A DNA stretch of 64,000 nucleotides. Origin: Rhizobium ruizarguesonis. Its GTDB lineage: Bacteria; Pseudomonadota; Alphaproteobacteria; Rhizobiales; Rhizobiaceae. The position numbers were made by a program, and so were the translations under genes. The stretch is from positions 25,676-89,675 of the forward strand of contig NZ_PQIG01000080.1 of NCBI RefSeq assembly GCF_012349115.1, given 5' to 3'. Under the pieces are notes generated by a model. That model made no database searches and was not told the DNA's origin. It saw only the letters and a list, made by a program, of their open reading frames with translations. This document shows, piece by piece, positions 27,981-36,657 of this stretch. The first letter of the stretch is position 1. Each line of letters begins with the position of its first letter.

Positions 27981-28032
27981 TGGTACTCCGGGTTTTATTT
28001 CGCGTTCGCGCTGCGTTGGACGACAACATGAC

Positions 28033-28060
28033 TTGACTAGTGTTGTCAGCTTTTCTAAAA
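28033..28060 (+). promoter_or_regulatory. Candidate suf operon promoter
   Basis: TTGACT at 28033-28038 as the -35 and a CTAAAA-like -10 at about 28055-28060, spaced 16 bp, about 140 bp before the first suf gene. The iron boxes overlap both elements. Confidence 0.5.
28034..28048 (+). promoter_or_regulatory. IRO-type iron box (RirA site candidate)
   Basis: TGACTAGTGTTGTCA fits the rhizobial iron-responsive operator TGA-N9-TCA exactly and overlaps the -35 element. RirA, an iron-sulfur Rrf2-family repressor, acts at such sites in Rhizobium when iron is plentiful. Confidence 0.55.
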
Positions 28061-28065
28061 CGCAG

Positions 28066-28082
28066 TTTAGAACAATTCGAAA
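28066..28082 (+). promoter_or_regulatory. ICE-type iron box (Irr site candidate)
   Basis: TTTAGAACAATTCGAAA matches the Irr-recognised ICE palindrome TTTAGAA-N3-TTCTAAA with one mismatch. A further half-site TTCTAAA lies at 28053-28059, inverted to the first arm. The box sits just downstream of the -10, consistent with repression by Irr under iron limitation. Confidence 0.55.
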
Positions 28083-28197
28083 CTTGCATGGCGATCCACG
28101 CATCGTGGAACGTGTCATAAGGCAAGCCCGGCGGAAATTTCAAGAAAAATGAACCGCGGCCGCTGAAGCAAGCTCGTCAAGCGCAGGACTGAAGATC

Positions 28198-29415
28198 ATG
28201 GCGCCGCCACGCCTTTATCTCGACTGGAATGCCACAGCGCCCCTGCACCCCGCAGCACGCGCAGCGATCATGCGCGCCATCGACGTGTTTGGCAATCCGA
28301 ACAGCGTGCACGGAGAGGGTCGCGCCGCCCGCGCCGCCATCGAAGGCGCGCGACGCAAGGTGGCGGCGCTTGTCGGCACCGATGCCGGCAATGTGGTCTT
28401 CACCAGCGGCGCGACCGAGGCCGCCAATCTGGCGCTGACACCGGATTTCCGCATGGGACGCACGCCGCTGCGGCTGGGCCAGCTTTATTTTTCGGCGATT
28501 GAGCATCCGGCGGTGCGCGAAGGCGGTCGCTTCGCCAGGGACAAGATGACGGAGATCCCGGTGACGGAAGCCGGTGTCGTCGATCTCGACGCACTCTCCA
28601 AGCTGCTCGATGCCCATGACAAGGCCGCCGGCCTGCCGATGGTCGCCGTCATGCTCGTCAATAACGAGACGGGAATCGTCCAGCCGGTCGAGGCGGCGGC
28701 TAAGATCGTCCACGCCCATGGCGGCCTCTTCGTCGTCGATGCCGTCCAGGCGGCCGGCCGCATCGCGCTCGACATCGGCAAGATCGGCGCCGACTTCATG
28801 ATCGTTTCTTCGCACAAGATCGGCGGGCCGAAGGGGGCCGGCGCGCTCATTGCGCAGGGCGAGGCGCTGATGCCCAAGCCGCTGATCCAGGGCGGCGGAC
28901 AGGAGCGAGGTCACCGCTCAGGGACACAGAATTCGCTGGCGCTGATCGGCTTCGGCGCGGCGGCAGAAGCCGCGGCAGACGAACTCGAGGCGCGCAATGC
29001 GGCGATCGGCGCGTTGCGCGAGCGGCTGGAAGCCGGCATGCGTGAGGTAGCAGCCGACGTGATGATCCACGGCGAGGGCGGCGAGCGCGTCGCCAATACG
29101 ATCTTCTTCACCCTGCCGGGGCTGAAGGCTGAGACCGGGCAGATCGCCTTCGATCTCGAAGGCGTTGCCCTTTCTGCAGGCTCCGCTTGCTCATCCGGCC
29201 GGCTCGGCGAAAGCCATGTGCTGACGGCGATGGGCCGTGACGCCAAGCTCGGAGCGCTGCGTATCTCGCTCGGCTTTTCGACGACCGAAGAGGATATCGA
29301 CAGGGCGATTGCGGCTTTCGCAAAGATCGCCAACCGGCGCAGGTCGGCTGGGGAGGCGGCTTGCCCTGTGTCAAAACTTGCGGAAACGCAAATTTCTGCT
29401 TGCCAATCGGGCTGA
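28198..29415 (+). CDS. Cysteine desulfurase, IscS/NifS-like, first gene of the suf operon
   Basis: 405 residues. Class V aminotransferase that releases sulfur from cysteine as an enzyme persulfide. LYLDWNATAPLHPAARAAI starts the fold, the PLP lysine is in SSHKIGGPKGAG, and the active Cys is in the long loop SAGSACSSGRLGESHVL, as in IscS. It is distinct from the SufS-type enzyme later in the operon. In Agrobacterium the equivalent gene is called sufS2. The start ATG 28198 has a weak AGGACTGAAG upstream. Confidence 0.93.
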   Translation: MAPPRLYLDWNATAPLHPAARAAIMRAIDVFGNPNSVHGEGRAARAAIEGARRKVAALVGTDAGNVVFTSGATEAANLALTPDFRMGRTPLRLGQLYFSAIEHPAVREGGRFARDKMTEIPVTEAGVVDLDALSKLLDAHDKAAGLPMVAVMLVNNETGIVQPVEAAAKIVHAHGGLFVVDAVQAAGRIALDIGKIGADFMIVSSHKIGGPKGAGALIAQGEALMPKPLIQGGGQERGHRSGTQNSLALIGFGAAAEAAADELEARNAAIGALRERLEAGMREVAADVMIHGEGGERVANTIFFTLPGLKAETGQIAFDLEGVALSAGSACSSGRLGESHVLTAMGRDAKLGALRISLGFSTTEEDIDRAIAAFAKIANRRRSAGEAACPVSKLAETQISACQSG

Positions 29416-29508
29416 AAAGTCCCTTTTGGCCTCTTACATAAAGGGCAAGACAATTGCCCAAACACTACAAGCTGCCGGACCTTGTATCCGGCGAGATTGG
29501 AGAATGAG

Positions 29509-30978
29509 ATGGCTGCCGTGCAGGAAACAATCGACCAGGTCCGCCTGATCGATGTGGACCAGTACAAATACGGTTTCGAGACCGTCATCGAGATGGACAA
29601 GGCGCCGAAAGGCCTGTCCGAGGACATCATTCGTTTCATTTCGGCGAAGAAGCAGGAGCCTGTGTGGATGCTGGAATGGCGTCTCGAGGCCTATCGTCGC
29701 TGGCTGACACTGGAAGAGCCGACCTGGGCGCGCGTCAACTATCCCAAGATCGATTTCAACGACATCTATTATTACGCCGCGCCGAAAAGCACGCCGGGTC
29801 CGAAGTCGCTCGATGAGGTCGATCCGGAGCTGCTGAAGGTCTATGAGAAGCTCGGCATTCCGCTGCGTGAGCAGGAGATTCTTGCCGGCGTCGAGAAGCC
29901 GAAGATCGCCGTCGACGCCGTTTTCGACAGCGTCTCGGTCGTCACCACCTTCAAGGCAGAGCTGAAGAAAGCCGGCGTGATCTTCATGTCGATCTCGGAA
30001 GCCATCCGCGAATATCCCGATCTCGTCCGGAAATATCTCGGCTCGGTCGTGCCGACCTCGGACAATTATTATGCGACGCTGAATTCGGCTGTCTTCACCG
30101 ACGGTTCCTTCGTCTTCGTGCCGAAGGGCGTTCGTTGCCCGATGGAGCTGTCCACCTATTTTCGCATCAATGAGAAGGGCACTGGCCAGTTCGAGCGCAC
30201 GCTGATCATTGCGGAAGAGGGCGCCTACGTCTCCTATCTCGAAGGCTGCACGGCGCCGCAGCGCGATGAAAACCAGCTGCATGCCGCCGTGGTCGAGCTG
30301 GTTGCGCTCGACGATGCCGAGATCAAATATTCGACGGTGCAGAACTGGTATCCCGGCGACAAGAACGGCAAGGGCGGCATCTACAACTTCGTCACCAAGC
30401 GCGGCGATTGCCGTGGCGACCGCTCGAAAATTTCCTGGACGCAGGTCGAAACCGGCTCGGCGATCACCTGGAAATATCCGTCCTGCATCCTGCGCGGCGA
30501 CGACAGCCGCGGCGAATTCTACTCGATCGCCGTTTCGAATGGCCATCAGCAGATCGACAGCGGCACCAAGATGATCCATCTCGGCAAGAACACGTCGAGC
30601 CGCATCGTCTCCAAGGGCATCGCGGCCGGCGTTTCCAACAACACCTATCGCGGCCAGGTCTCGGCTCACCGCAAGGCATCGAATGCGCGCAACTTCACCC
30701 AGTGCGATTCGTTGCTGATCGGCGACAAGTGCGGCGCCCATACCGTGCCCTACATCGAGGCGAAGAATTCGACGGCGCAGTTCGAGCATGAGGCGACGAC
30801 TTCGAAGATCTCCGAGGACCAGCTGTTCTACTGCCTGCAGCGCGGCATCCCGACCGAAGCGGCGATCGCCCTGATCGTCAATGGTTTCGTCAAGGAAGTG
30901 CTGCAGGAACTGCCGATGGAATTCGCTGTCGAGGCGCAGAAGCTGATCAGCATTTCGCTGGAAGGCTCTGTGGGCTGA
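29509..30978 (+). CDS. sufB: Fe-S cluster assembly scaffold SufB
   Basis: 489 residues starting at ATG 29509 behind TTGGAGAATGAG. SufB joins SufC and SufD in the SufBC2D scaffold on which Fe-S clusters are built. Typical stretches are FISAKKQEPVWMLEWRLEAY, KYLGSVVPTSDNYYATLNSA, RCPMELSTYFRINEKGTGQF, EGCTAPQRDENQLHAAVVEL and YCLQRGIPTEAAIALIVNGF. The small ORF starts one base after its stop codon. Confidence 0.97.
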   Translation: MAAVQETIDQVRLIDVDQYKYGFETVIEMDKAPKGLSEDIIRFISAKKQEPVWMLEWRLEAYRRWLTLEEPTWARVNYPKIDFNDIYYYAAPKSTPGPKSLDEVDPELLKVYEKLGIPLREQEILAGVEKPKIAVDAVFDSVSVVTTFKAELKKAGVIFMSISEAIREYPDLVRKYLGSVVPTSDNYYATLNSAVFTDGSFVFVPKGVRCPMELSTYFRINEKGTGQFERTLIIAEEGAYVSYLEGCTAPQRDENQLHAAVVELVALDDAEIKYSTVQNWYPGDKNGKGGIYNFVTKRGDCRGDRSKISWTQVETGSAITWKYPSCILRGDDSRGEFYSIAVSNGHQQIDSGTKMIHLGKNTSSRIVSKGIAAGVSNNTYRGQVSAHRKASNARNFTQCDSLLIGDKCGAHTVPYIEAKNSTAQFEHEATTSKISEDQLFYCLQRGIPTEAAIALIVNGFVKEVLQELPMEFAVEAQKLISISLEGSVG

Positions 30979-30979
30979 C

Positions 30980-31225
30980 ATGAGCGAAGCGGACAAGAAG
31001 CGCATTCTTGAACGTCTGACGAATATGCGCGGGGAGATATTGGCGAAAATTCGCCCCCGCGAGCTAAGAAACGAGACCGAAACGCCGCCGGAGCAGCCTT
31101 ATGTGTTTCTCCGGCAGCGCATGGAAAAACCGGGAAAGATCATTCAGGGGATCTCGGATTTTCTCGAATGGGTTGGGCTCGTAACGGTCGCGGTTTTCCG
31201 CGTCGTCCGTTTTTTTGCTCGATAG
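30980..31225 (+). CDS. Small hypothetical protein inside the suf operon
   Basis: 81 residues, ATG one base after the sufB stop, 83 bp before sufC. The first 55 residues are charged (MSEADKKRILERLTNMRGEI, ETETPPEQPYVFLRQRMEKP); the C-terminus has an amphipathic or membrane-type segment, FLEWVGLVTVAVFRVVRFFA. The tight spacing after sufB suggests translational coupling and a role tied to the SUF system, but I know no family for it. The base composition looks somewhat less GC-rich than its neighbours. Confidence 0.7.
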   Translation: MSEADKKRILERLTNMRGEILAKIRPRELRNETETPPEQPYVFLRQRMEKPGKIIQGISDFLEWVGLVTVAVFRVVRFFAR

Positions 31226-31308
31226 CGCCGAGCGCAACATATCGATGTCCCTTAGAAATTACGCGAGGCTCTTAGTGAGCTGCGCAGAGAAAAACGCAGG
31301 AACCAAAG

Positions 31309-32064
31309 ATGCTTGAAATTAAGAACCTTCATGCCCGTATCGCCGAAGATGGCACCGAGATCATCCGTGGCCTGAACCTGACGGTGAAGGCCGGCGAAGT
31401 TGCCGCTATCATGGGGCCCAACGGCTCCGGCAAGTCGACGCTCTCCTATGTGCTGTCCGGCCGCAGTGATTACGAAGTTACCGAGGGTGATATTCTCTAT
31501 AATGGCGAGAGCATTCTCGATCTCGATCCAGCCGAGCGCGCCGCCAAGGGCATCTTCCTCGCCTTCCAGTATCCGGTCGAAATTCCGGGCGTTGCCACCA
31601 TGCAGTTCCTGAAGGTCGCGATGAACGAGCAGCGCAAGGCACGCGGCGAGGACGAGCTGACGACGCCGGATTTCATGCGCCGCGTCAAGGATGCGGCCGG
31701 CAAGCTGCAGATCAATACCGAGATGCTGAAGCGGCCGCTCAACGTCGGCTTCTCCGGCGGCGAGAAGAAGCGCGCCGAGATTCTGCAGATGGCGCTGCTC
31801 GAACCGAAGCTCTGCGTGCTCGACGAAACCGATTCCGGCCTCGACATCGACGCGCTGAAGATCGTCGCCGACGGCGTCAACGCGCTGCGTTCACCGGACC
31901 GCGCCGTCGTCGTCATCACCCACTACCAGCGCCTGCTCGACTATATCGTGCCGGATACCGTCCATGTGCTCTACAAGGGCCAGGTGATCAAGTCGGGCGA
32001 CAAGACGCTGGCGCATGAGCTGGAAGCCAACGGCTATGCCGACATCATCGGCGCGGCAGCCTGA
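31309..32064 (+). CDS. sufC: Fe-S assembly ATPase SufC
   Basis: 251 residues. ABC-type ATPase of the SufBC2D complex, not a transporter. Walker A GPNGSGKST (about 36-44), the SufC-specific GIFLAFQYPVEIPGV, signature SGGEKKRAEILQMALLEP, Walker B CVLDETDSGLDIDALK and ITHYQRLLDYI are all intact. It lies between the small ORF and sufD (25 bp gap). Confidence 0.97.
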   Translation: MLEIKNLHARIAEDGTEIIRGLNLTVKAGEVAAIMGPNGSGKSTLSYVLSGRSDYEVTEGDILYNGESILDLDPAERAAKGIFLAFQYPVEIPGVATMQFLKVAMNEQRKARGEDELTTPDFMRRVKDAAGKLQINTEMLKRPLNVGFSGGEKKRAEILQMALLEPKLCVLDETDSGLDIDALKIVADGVNALRSPDRAVVVITHYQRLLDYIVPDTVHVLYKGQVIKSGDKTLAHELEANGYADIIGAAA

Positions 32065-32089
32065 GTTTCGGGCGGAAAGGACGACGTCC

Positions 32090-33364
32090 ATGAACATGCA
32101 GACGACAAGCCGCCTGACCGCGGCCGAGGCGGCGCTGATCGAGGCCTTCAACCAGCAGATCGGTGAACTGCCGGGCAACGGCGCGGTAACAGTACTGCGC
32201 GACCGGCTTCTCGACGACCTGAAGAAGGCCGGCTTGCCGACGCGCCGGATCGAGGCCTGGCACTATACCGATCTCAAGAATCTCTTGCGCACTGTCCCGT
32301 TGCAGGCGGGTGATGCCGGCTCGGACGCTTTGGAGCCGCTCGTTGCCGAGGCCACGGTGCTGGCGGTGATCCAGGGCCATTCCAACCAGAAGGCTGCCGC
32401 CGATGGTCTTGGCGTTTCGCCCTATTCCGAACATCTGCTCGACGGCTCCGCCGCGGACGGCCTGGATGCGCTCGGCAGCGACGACGCGGTCGGCCGCATC
32501 AATGGCAGCTTCGTGCGCGACGGCTATGTCATCGACGTGCCTGCCAAGACCGAGCTTGAAAACCCGCTCGAAATCCAGTTCATCCATGCGGGCGGGCAGA
32601 CGCATACCCGCCTTCCCGTGTCCTTTGGTGCCGGTGTGAAGGCGACCGTCATCGAGCGTCACCTTGCGGTATCAGGCGATGCGGCCCTCGTGTCCCACGT
32701 CAGTGACATCACGGTGGGCGAAGGCACGGAACTGACCTGGATCATCCTGCAGCAGCAGGGAGCCGACGATACGCATCTCGGCCAGATCCGCATCGATCTC
32801 GGCGCTGACGCCAAGCTCCGGCTTTTCGTCATCAATGCCGGCGGCAAGCTGGTGCGCCAGGAGCTTAACATCAAGGTGACGGGCGAGGGCGCCGACCTGA
32901 CGCTGCGCGGCATCAACCTGCTCGGCGGTGACAGCCATACCGACGTGACGATGGTGCTCGGCCACGACGTGCCGAATACCGGCTCGACCGAAGTGATCCG
33001 CAACGTCGTCTTCGACCGCGCCAAAGGTGTCTTCCAGGGCATGATCCGGGTCGCGCCCGATGCGCAGAAGACTGATGCCAAGATGGCCTGCAACACGCTG
33101 CTGATGTCCGACGATGCCGAATTCTCGGTCAAGCCCGAGCTCGAGATCTTCGCCGACGACGTCCAGTGCGGCCATGGCGCGACGGTGACCGATATCGACG
33201 CCAATCACCTCTATTACATGATGGCGCGCGGCATTCCGGAGAACAAGGCGCGGGCGATGCTCGTCAACGCCTTCGTCGCCGAGATTGTCGAGGAACTGGA
33301 AGACGAGGCCCTGGTCGAGGCGCTGGAAGGCGTGATTTCGGCCTGGCTCCAAAAGCACGCCTGA
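32090..33364 (+). CDS. sufD: Fe-S cluster assembly protein SufD
   Basis: 424 residues, starting MNMQTTSRLTAAEAALIEAF at 32090 behind GGAAAGG. Partner of SufB in the scaffold. The C-terminal half shows the SufBD family core: GMIRVAPDAQKTDAKMACNT, ADDVQCGHGATVTDID, YYMMARGIPENKARAML. Codon use and spacing match the rest of the operon. Confidence 0.95.
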   Translation: MNMQTTSRLTAAEAALIEAFNQQIGELPGNGAVTVLRDRLLDDLKKAGLPTRRIEAWHYTDLKNLLRTVPLQAGDAGSDALEPLVAEATVLAVIQGHSNQKAAADGLGVSPYSEHLLDGSAADGLDALGSDDAVGRINGSFVRDGYVIDVPAKTELENPLEIQFIHAGGQTHTRLPVSFGAGVKATVIERHLAVSGDAALVSHVSDITVGEGTELTWIILQQQGADDTHLGQIRIDLGADAKLRLFVINAGGKLVRQELNIKVTGEGADLTLRGINLLGGDSHTDVTMVLGHDVPNTGSTEVIRNVVFDRAKGVFQGMIRVAPDAQKTDAKMACNTLLMSDDAEFSVKPELEIFADDVQCGHGATVTDIDANHLYYMMARGIPENKARAMLVNAFVAEIVEELEDEALVEALEGVISAWLQKHA

Positions 33365-33376
33365 TCGGATATATCA

Positions 33377-34618
33377 ATGGACAAGATAGTGCCGGCCACG
33401 CAATACGACGTCGAAGCCATCCGTCGGGATTTTCCGATCCTGGCGGAGAAGGTGTACGGCAAGCCGCTGGTCTATCTCGACAACGGCGCATCGGCGCAGA
33501 AGCCGCAGGTGGTGATCGACGCCATCTCGCATGCCTATTCGCATGAATACGCCAATGTGCATCGCGGCCTGCACTATCTCTCGAATGCGGCGACAGACGC
33601 CTATGAGGCAGCGCGCGAGAAGGTGCGCCGCTTCCTCAACGCCCCCTCGGTCAACGACATCGTCTTCACCAAGAATTCGACGGAAGCGATCAACACTGTC
33701 GCCTACGGCTGGGGCATGCCGAAGATCGGCGAAGGCGACGAGATCGTCCTGACGATCATGGAGCACCATTCCAACATCGTGCCCTGGCACTTCATCCGCG
33801 AGCGGCAGGGCGCCAAGCTTGTCTGGGTGCCCGTGGATGACGAAGGCGCCTTCCATATCGAAGATTTCGAGAAAAGCCTGACGGAGCGCACCAAGCTTGT
33901 CGCCATCACCCATATGTCGAATGCGCTCGGCACGATCGTTCCCGTCAAGGAAGTCTGCCGGATCGCGCATGAGCGCGGCATCCCGGTGCTGATCGACGGC
34001 AGCCAGGGCGCCGTGCATCTGCCTGTCGACGTGCAGGATGTCGATTGCGATTGGTACGTCATGACCGGTCACAAGCTCTACGGCCCGTCGGGCATCGGCG
34101 TGCTCTACGGCAAGAAGGAGCGGCTTTTTGAGATGCGGCCATTCCAGGGCGGCGGAGAGATGATCTTCGAGGTCGCCGAGGATATGGTCACTTATAACGA
34201 CCCGCCGCATCGCTTCGAGGCCGGCACGCCGCCGATCGTGCAGGCGATCGGGCTCGGCTATGCGCTCGACTACATGGAGAAGGTTGGCCGCGAGGCGATC
34301 GCCCGCCATGAGGCCGATCTTGCCGCCTATGCGGTCGAGCGGCTGAAATCCGTCAATTCGCTACGTGTCTTTGGGACGGCGCCTGACAAGGGAAGCATCT
34401 TTTCCTTCGAGCTTGCCGGTATCCATGCCCATGACGTCTCGATGGTGATCGACCGGCAGGGTGTTGCGGTCAGGGCCGGCACGCATTGCGCCATGCCGCT
34501 CTTGAAACGCTTCGGCGTCACCTCCACATGCCGTGCATCCTTCGGCATGTACAATACCCGCGCCGAGGTCGATGCCCTGGCCGATGCGCTTGAATATGCG
34601 CGCAAGTTCTTTGCTTGA
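33377..34618 (+). CDS. sufS: Cysteine desulfurase SufS
   Basis: 413 residues. Group II cysteine desulfurase of the SUF pathway. Motifs: YLDNGASAQKPQVVIDAI, NSTEAINTVAYGWG, EHHSNIVPWH, the PLP lysine in MTGHKLYGPSGIGVLYGK, and the active Cys in VRAGTHCAMPLLKRFG. No sufE gene follows; sufT-like comes next, 12 bp on. It is the second cysteine desulfurase in this operon. Confidence 0.96.
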   Translation: MDKIVPATQYDVEAIRRDFPILAEKVYGKPLVYLDNGASAQKPQVVIDAISHAYSHEYANVHRGLHYLSNAATDAYEAAREKVRRFLNAPSVNDIVFTKNSTEAINTVAYGWGMPKIGEGDEIVLTIMEHHSNIVPWHFIRERQGAKLVWVPVDDEGAFHIEDFEKSLTERTKLVAITHMSNALGTIVPVKEVCRIAHERGIPVLIDGSQGAVHLPVDVQDVDCDWYVMTGHKLYGPSGIGVLYGKKERLFEMRPFQGGGEMIFEVAEDMVTYNDPPHRFEAGTPPIVQAIGLGYALDYMEKVGREAIARHEADLAAYAVERLKSVNSLRVFGTAPDKGSIFSFELAGIHAHDVSMVIDRQGVAVRAGTHCAMPLLKRFGVTSTCRASFGMYNTRAEVDALADALEYARKFFA

Positions 34619-34630
34619 GGAGTGTCCGTG

Positions 34631-35011
34631 ATGAGCCTGGACGAAAGCGAACAGAAGATCGACGTGCGCGAAGGCATCGTGCATTCCAGTATCCCGGCCG
34701 ATGAGCTGGCGCGGCTGAGCGACGACGTCATCAGCGCGCTGAAGACCGTCTACGATCCGGAGATTCCCGCCGACATCTTCGAACTCGGTCTGATCTATAA
34801 GATCGACATCGAAGACGACCGGATGGTGAAGATCATGATGACGCTGACCGCCCCCGGCTGCCCGGTAGCCGGCGAGATGCCCGGCTGGGTCGAAAACGCC
34901 GTCGGCGCCGTCGAAGGCGTGTCGGGCGTCGAGGTGGCCATGACTTTCGATCCGCCGTGGACGCCGGACCGCATGTCGGAAGAGGCACAGGTCGCCGTAG
35001 GCTGGTACTGA
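34631..35011 (+). CDS. sufT: SufT-like DUF59/MIP18 protein
   Basis: 126 residues starting at ATG 34631 with GAGGAG at 34617-34622; in-frame GTGs at 34622 and 34628 are possible. The DUF59 core is clear: VISALKTVYDPEIPADIFEL, GLIYKIDIEDD, MTLTAPGCPVAGEMPGWVEN (Cys in the conserved TxxxC position) and VAMTFDPPWTPDRMSEEA. SufT/MIP18 proteins help mature Fe-S proteins. In Agrobacterium the gene in this position is called sufX. Confidence 0.9.
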   Translation: MSLDESEQKIDVREGIVHSSIPADELARLSDDVISALKTVYDPEIPADIFELGLIYKIDIEDDRMVKIMMTLTAPGCPVAGEMPGWVENAVGAVEGVSGVEVAMTFDPPWTPDRMSEEAQVAVGWY

Positions 35012-35104
35012 CATCCCGCGGTATTGATCCGTTTACTTCAGGGTACTACATTTGAATCACGAAGCGCCGGATCTTGACCCCGGTTGCGGAAGGAGAATGA
35101 GCCG

Positions 35105-35497
35105 ATGGGCTTTGCAATCATGAGCATGACGGACGGTGCTGCGGCCCGCGTCAAGGCGATCGTCGAGAACTCAGGACCTGATGCCAAGGGCGTGCGCGTC
35201 GGCATCAAGAAGGGCGGCTGCGCCGGGATGGAATATACCATCGACCTGGTGACCGAGCCCAACGCCAAGGACGACCTGATCGAGCGCGACGGTGCCAAAG
35301 TATGGGTCGAGCCCTCCGCAGCTCTCTATCTGCTCGGCACCGAGATGGGCTTCGAAACGACGACGCTCCGCTCCGGCTTCACCTTCACCAATCCGAACCA
35401 GACATCGGCCTGCGGCTGCGGCGAATCCGTCGAGCTGAAGCCCGCCGATCTCGCGGCCCTTGCCGCACAGCGCCAGGGCGAGCCGGCGCATTCCTAG
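35105..35497 (+). CDS. sufA: Fe-S carrier/scaffold SufA (A-type)
   Basis: 130 residues from ATG 35105 behind AAGGAG. A-type Fe-S carrier that passes clusters from the scaffold to target enzymes. The three conserved cysteines are present: KKGGCAGMEY and SACGCGES. It is the last suf gene; 93 bp separate it from sufT, but the strand and context argue for one transcript. Confidence 0.95.
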   Translation: MGFAIMSMTDGAAARVKAIVENSGPDAKGVRVGIKKGGCAGMEYTIDLVTEPNAKDDLIERDGAKVWVEPSAALYLLGTEMGFETTTLRSGFTFTNPNQTSACGCGESVELKPADLAALAAQRQGEPAHS

Positions 35498-35576
35498 GCC
35501 ATTGAGTCAGCAGAGACAGTCCGCCAGCCAATTCCTGATGAAACGAGTCCGCCTAGTCGAGCCTTTGTAGCTCGCT

Positions 35577-36200
35577 TTATGGACGAGCAAAGCGAGGCGC
35601 CGCGCCACATGCTGTGTCCTGCTCAGCAGAACTTGTCATAAAAAACGACTGCGAATGGGAACGTGTCTCGATGTCTAGGAAAGAGACGACACGGCAGGCG
35701 TGGGGGTTGTTCCCGGCCAATCGAATACCAAGGTTGGTGGAAAATAGTGGATCCGGGTTCCAATATTCGTAACCTCCGGTACTGAGGAGTTCATCCCGTT
35801 CGACAAGAAATGTCGCTCTCAGTAGCTCTTCCTCGTCCGTAGAGATTGGCTCCGCTCTCTGCGCAAGTTTGATCTCGCACGAACGTTTTGATTTGCCACG
35901 ATTGGATGGATGCTCGGCTTCCACGACCACGAAACGAGATCCAGGGACCTCCCAGCGCTGTTCAGCCACTTCGTACCCAGATATAAGCGGAAAGGGCACC
36001 CCAGGAGCGGTCACCGGGGCCACCGTCCTAACATCACGTCCAAGGTCGCGTAATCCTGTTGCATCAAAGTCTTTGCCTGTCTCTACGGCAATTCGACACC
36101 GTGTGAACAGGTCACGCCAAACGCTGGAAAGGTCTTCGCTAGCGCCGGCACCGGTTATCAGAGCTAAATTCAGAAGAGCTGACAAGGTAATGTGGCGCAA
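35577..36200 (-). CDS. Hypothetical secreted protein
   Basis: 207 residues from a TTG at 36200, chosen because GGGAGAG lies eight bases upstream and it gives a clean signal peptide (LRHITLSALLNLALITGAGA, cleavage near GAGAS). The mature protein has no recognised domain; it includes WRDLFTRCRIAVETGKDFDA, PLISGYEVAEQRWEVPGSRF and GYEYWNPDPLFSTNLGIRL. An open frame reaches up to 36299. The region looks less GC-rich than the neighbouring operons, which may mean acquisition. Confidence 0.6.
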   Translation of the reverse strand: MRHITLSALLNLALITGAGASEDLSSVWRDLFTRCRIAVETGKDFDATGLRDLGRDVRTVAPVTAPGVPFPLISGYEVAEQRWEVPGSRFVVVEAEHPSNRGKSKRSCEIKLAQRAEPISTDEEELLRATFLVERDELLSTGGYEYWNPDPLFSTNLGIRLAGNNPHACRVVSFLDIETRSHSQSFFMTSSAEQDTACGAAPRFARP

Positions 36201-36351
36201 GCGGAATTCTCTCCCGAAGGGATGTATGAGCCCCGATAGGAGCAATTGCTCTAGGGTTGCTGATTTCGCAACGGCCACGGCCAGTACGTGGATCGGCACA
36301 AGTGTGATGTAAAACAGAATTATTACAGCGCCACGACTTTGAGGATCGTGC

Positions 36352-36657
36352 TCAGTCGCGCTTGATGCTCATGAGCATTTCCCACATGTCTGCGCCAGTC
36401 TCGAAGACCACGGCATTTGCCTTGTAGCTCTGCTCGGCTTCGATCAGGTCGGTGAGTTCGGTGGCCGGATCGACATCTGACGCAGTCGGGCTAACGACGG
36501 CCTGGACGCCGCCTGGTTCAACGGAGGTGAGGCTGGTGTTCAGCCTGGCATAGCCCGGCGTGCTGCTGTTTGCGATGTTGTTGGCAATCGCGCTAACCCG
36601 CGTCGTCTGTGCCCGCATTCCCGAAAGAGCAGTGCTCGAAATACCCGATATGCTCAT
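36352..36657 (-). CDS. Miniature flagellar rod/hook-type protein
   Basis: 101 residues. The N-terminus MSISGISSTALSGMRAQTTR then VSAIANNIANSSTPGYAR is the flagellar rod N-terminal signature (Flg_bb_rod), and the C-terminus ATELTDLIEAEQSYKANAVV then FETGADMWEMLM is the Flg_bbr_C signature. The two terminal coiled-coil segments are thus nearly fused, with only about 35 residues between them instead of a full domain. FlgC and FlgB proteins are about 130-140 residues. No other flagellar gene is nearby. GGGGAAACGG precedes the ATG. Confidence 0.7.
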   Translation of the reverse strand: MSISGISSTALSGMRAQTTRVSAIANNIANSSTPGYARLNTSLTSVEPGGVQAVVSPTASDVDPATELTDLIEAEQSYKANAVVFETGADMWEMLMSIKRD

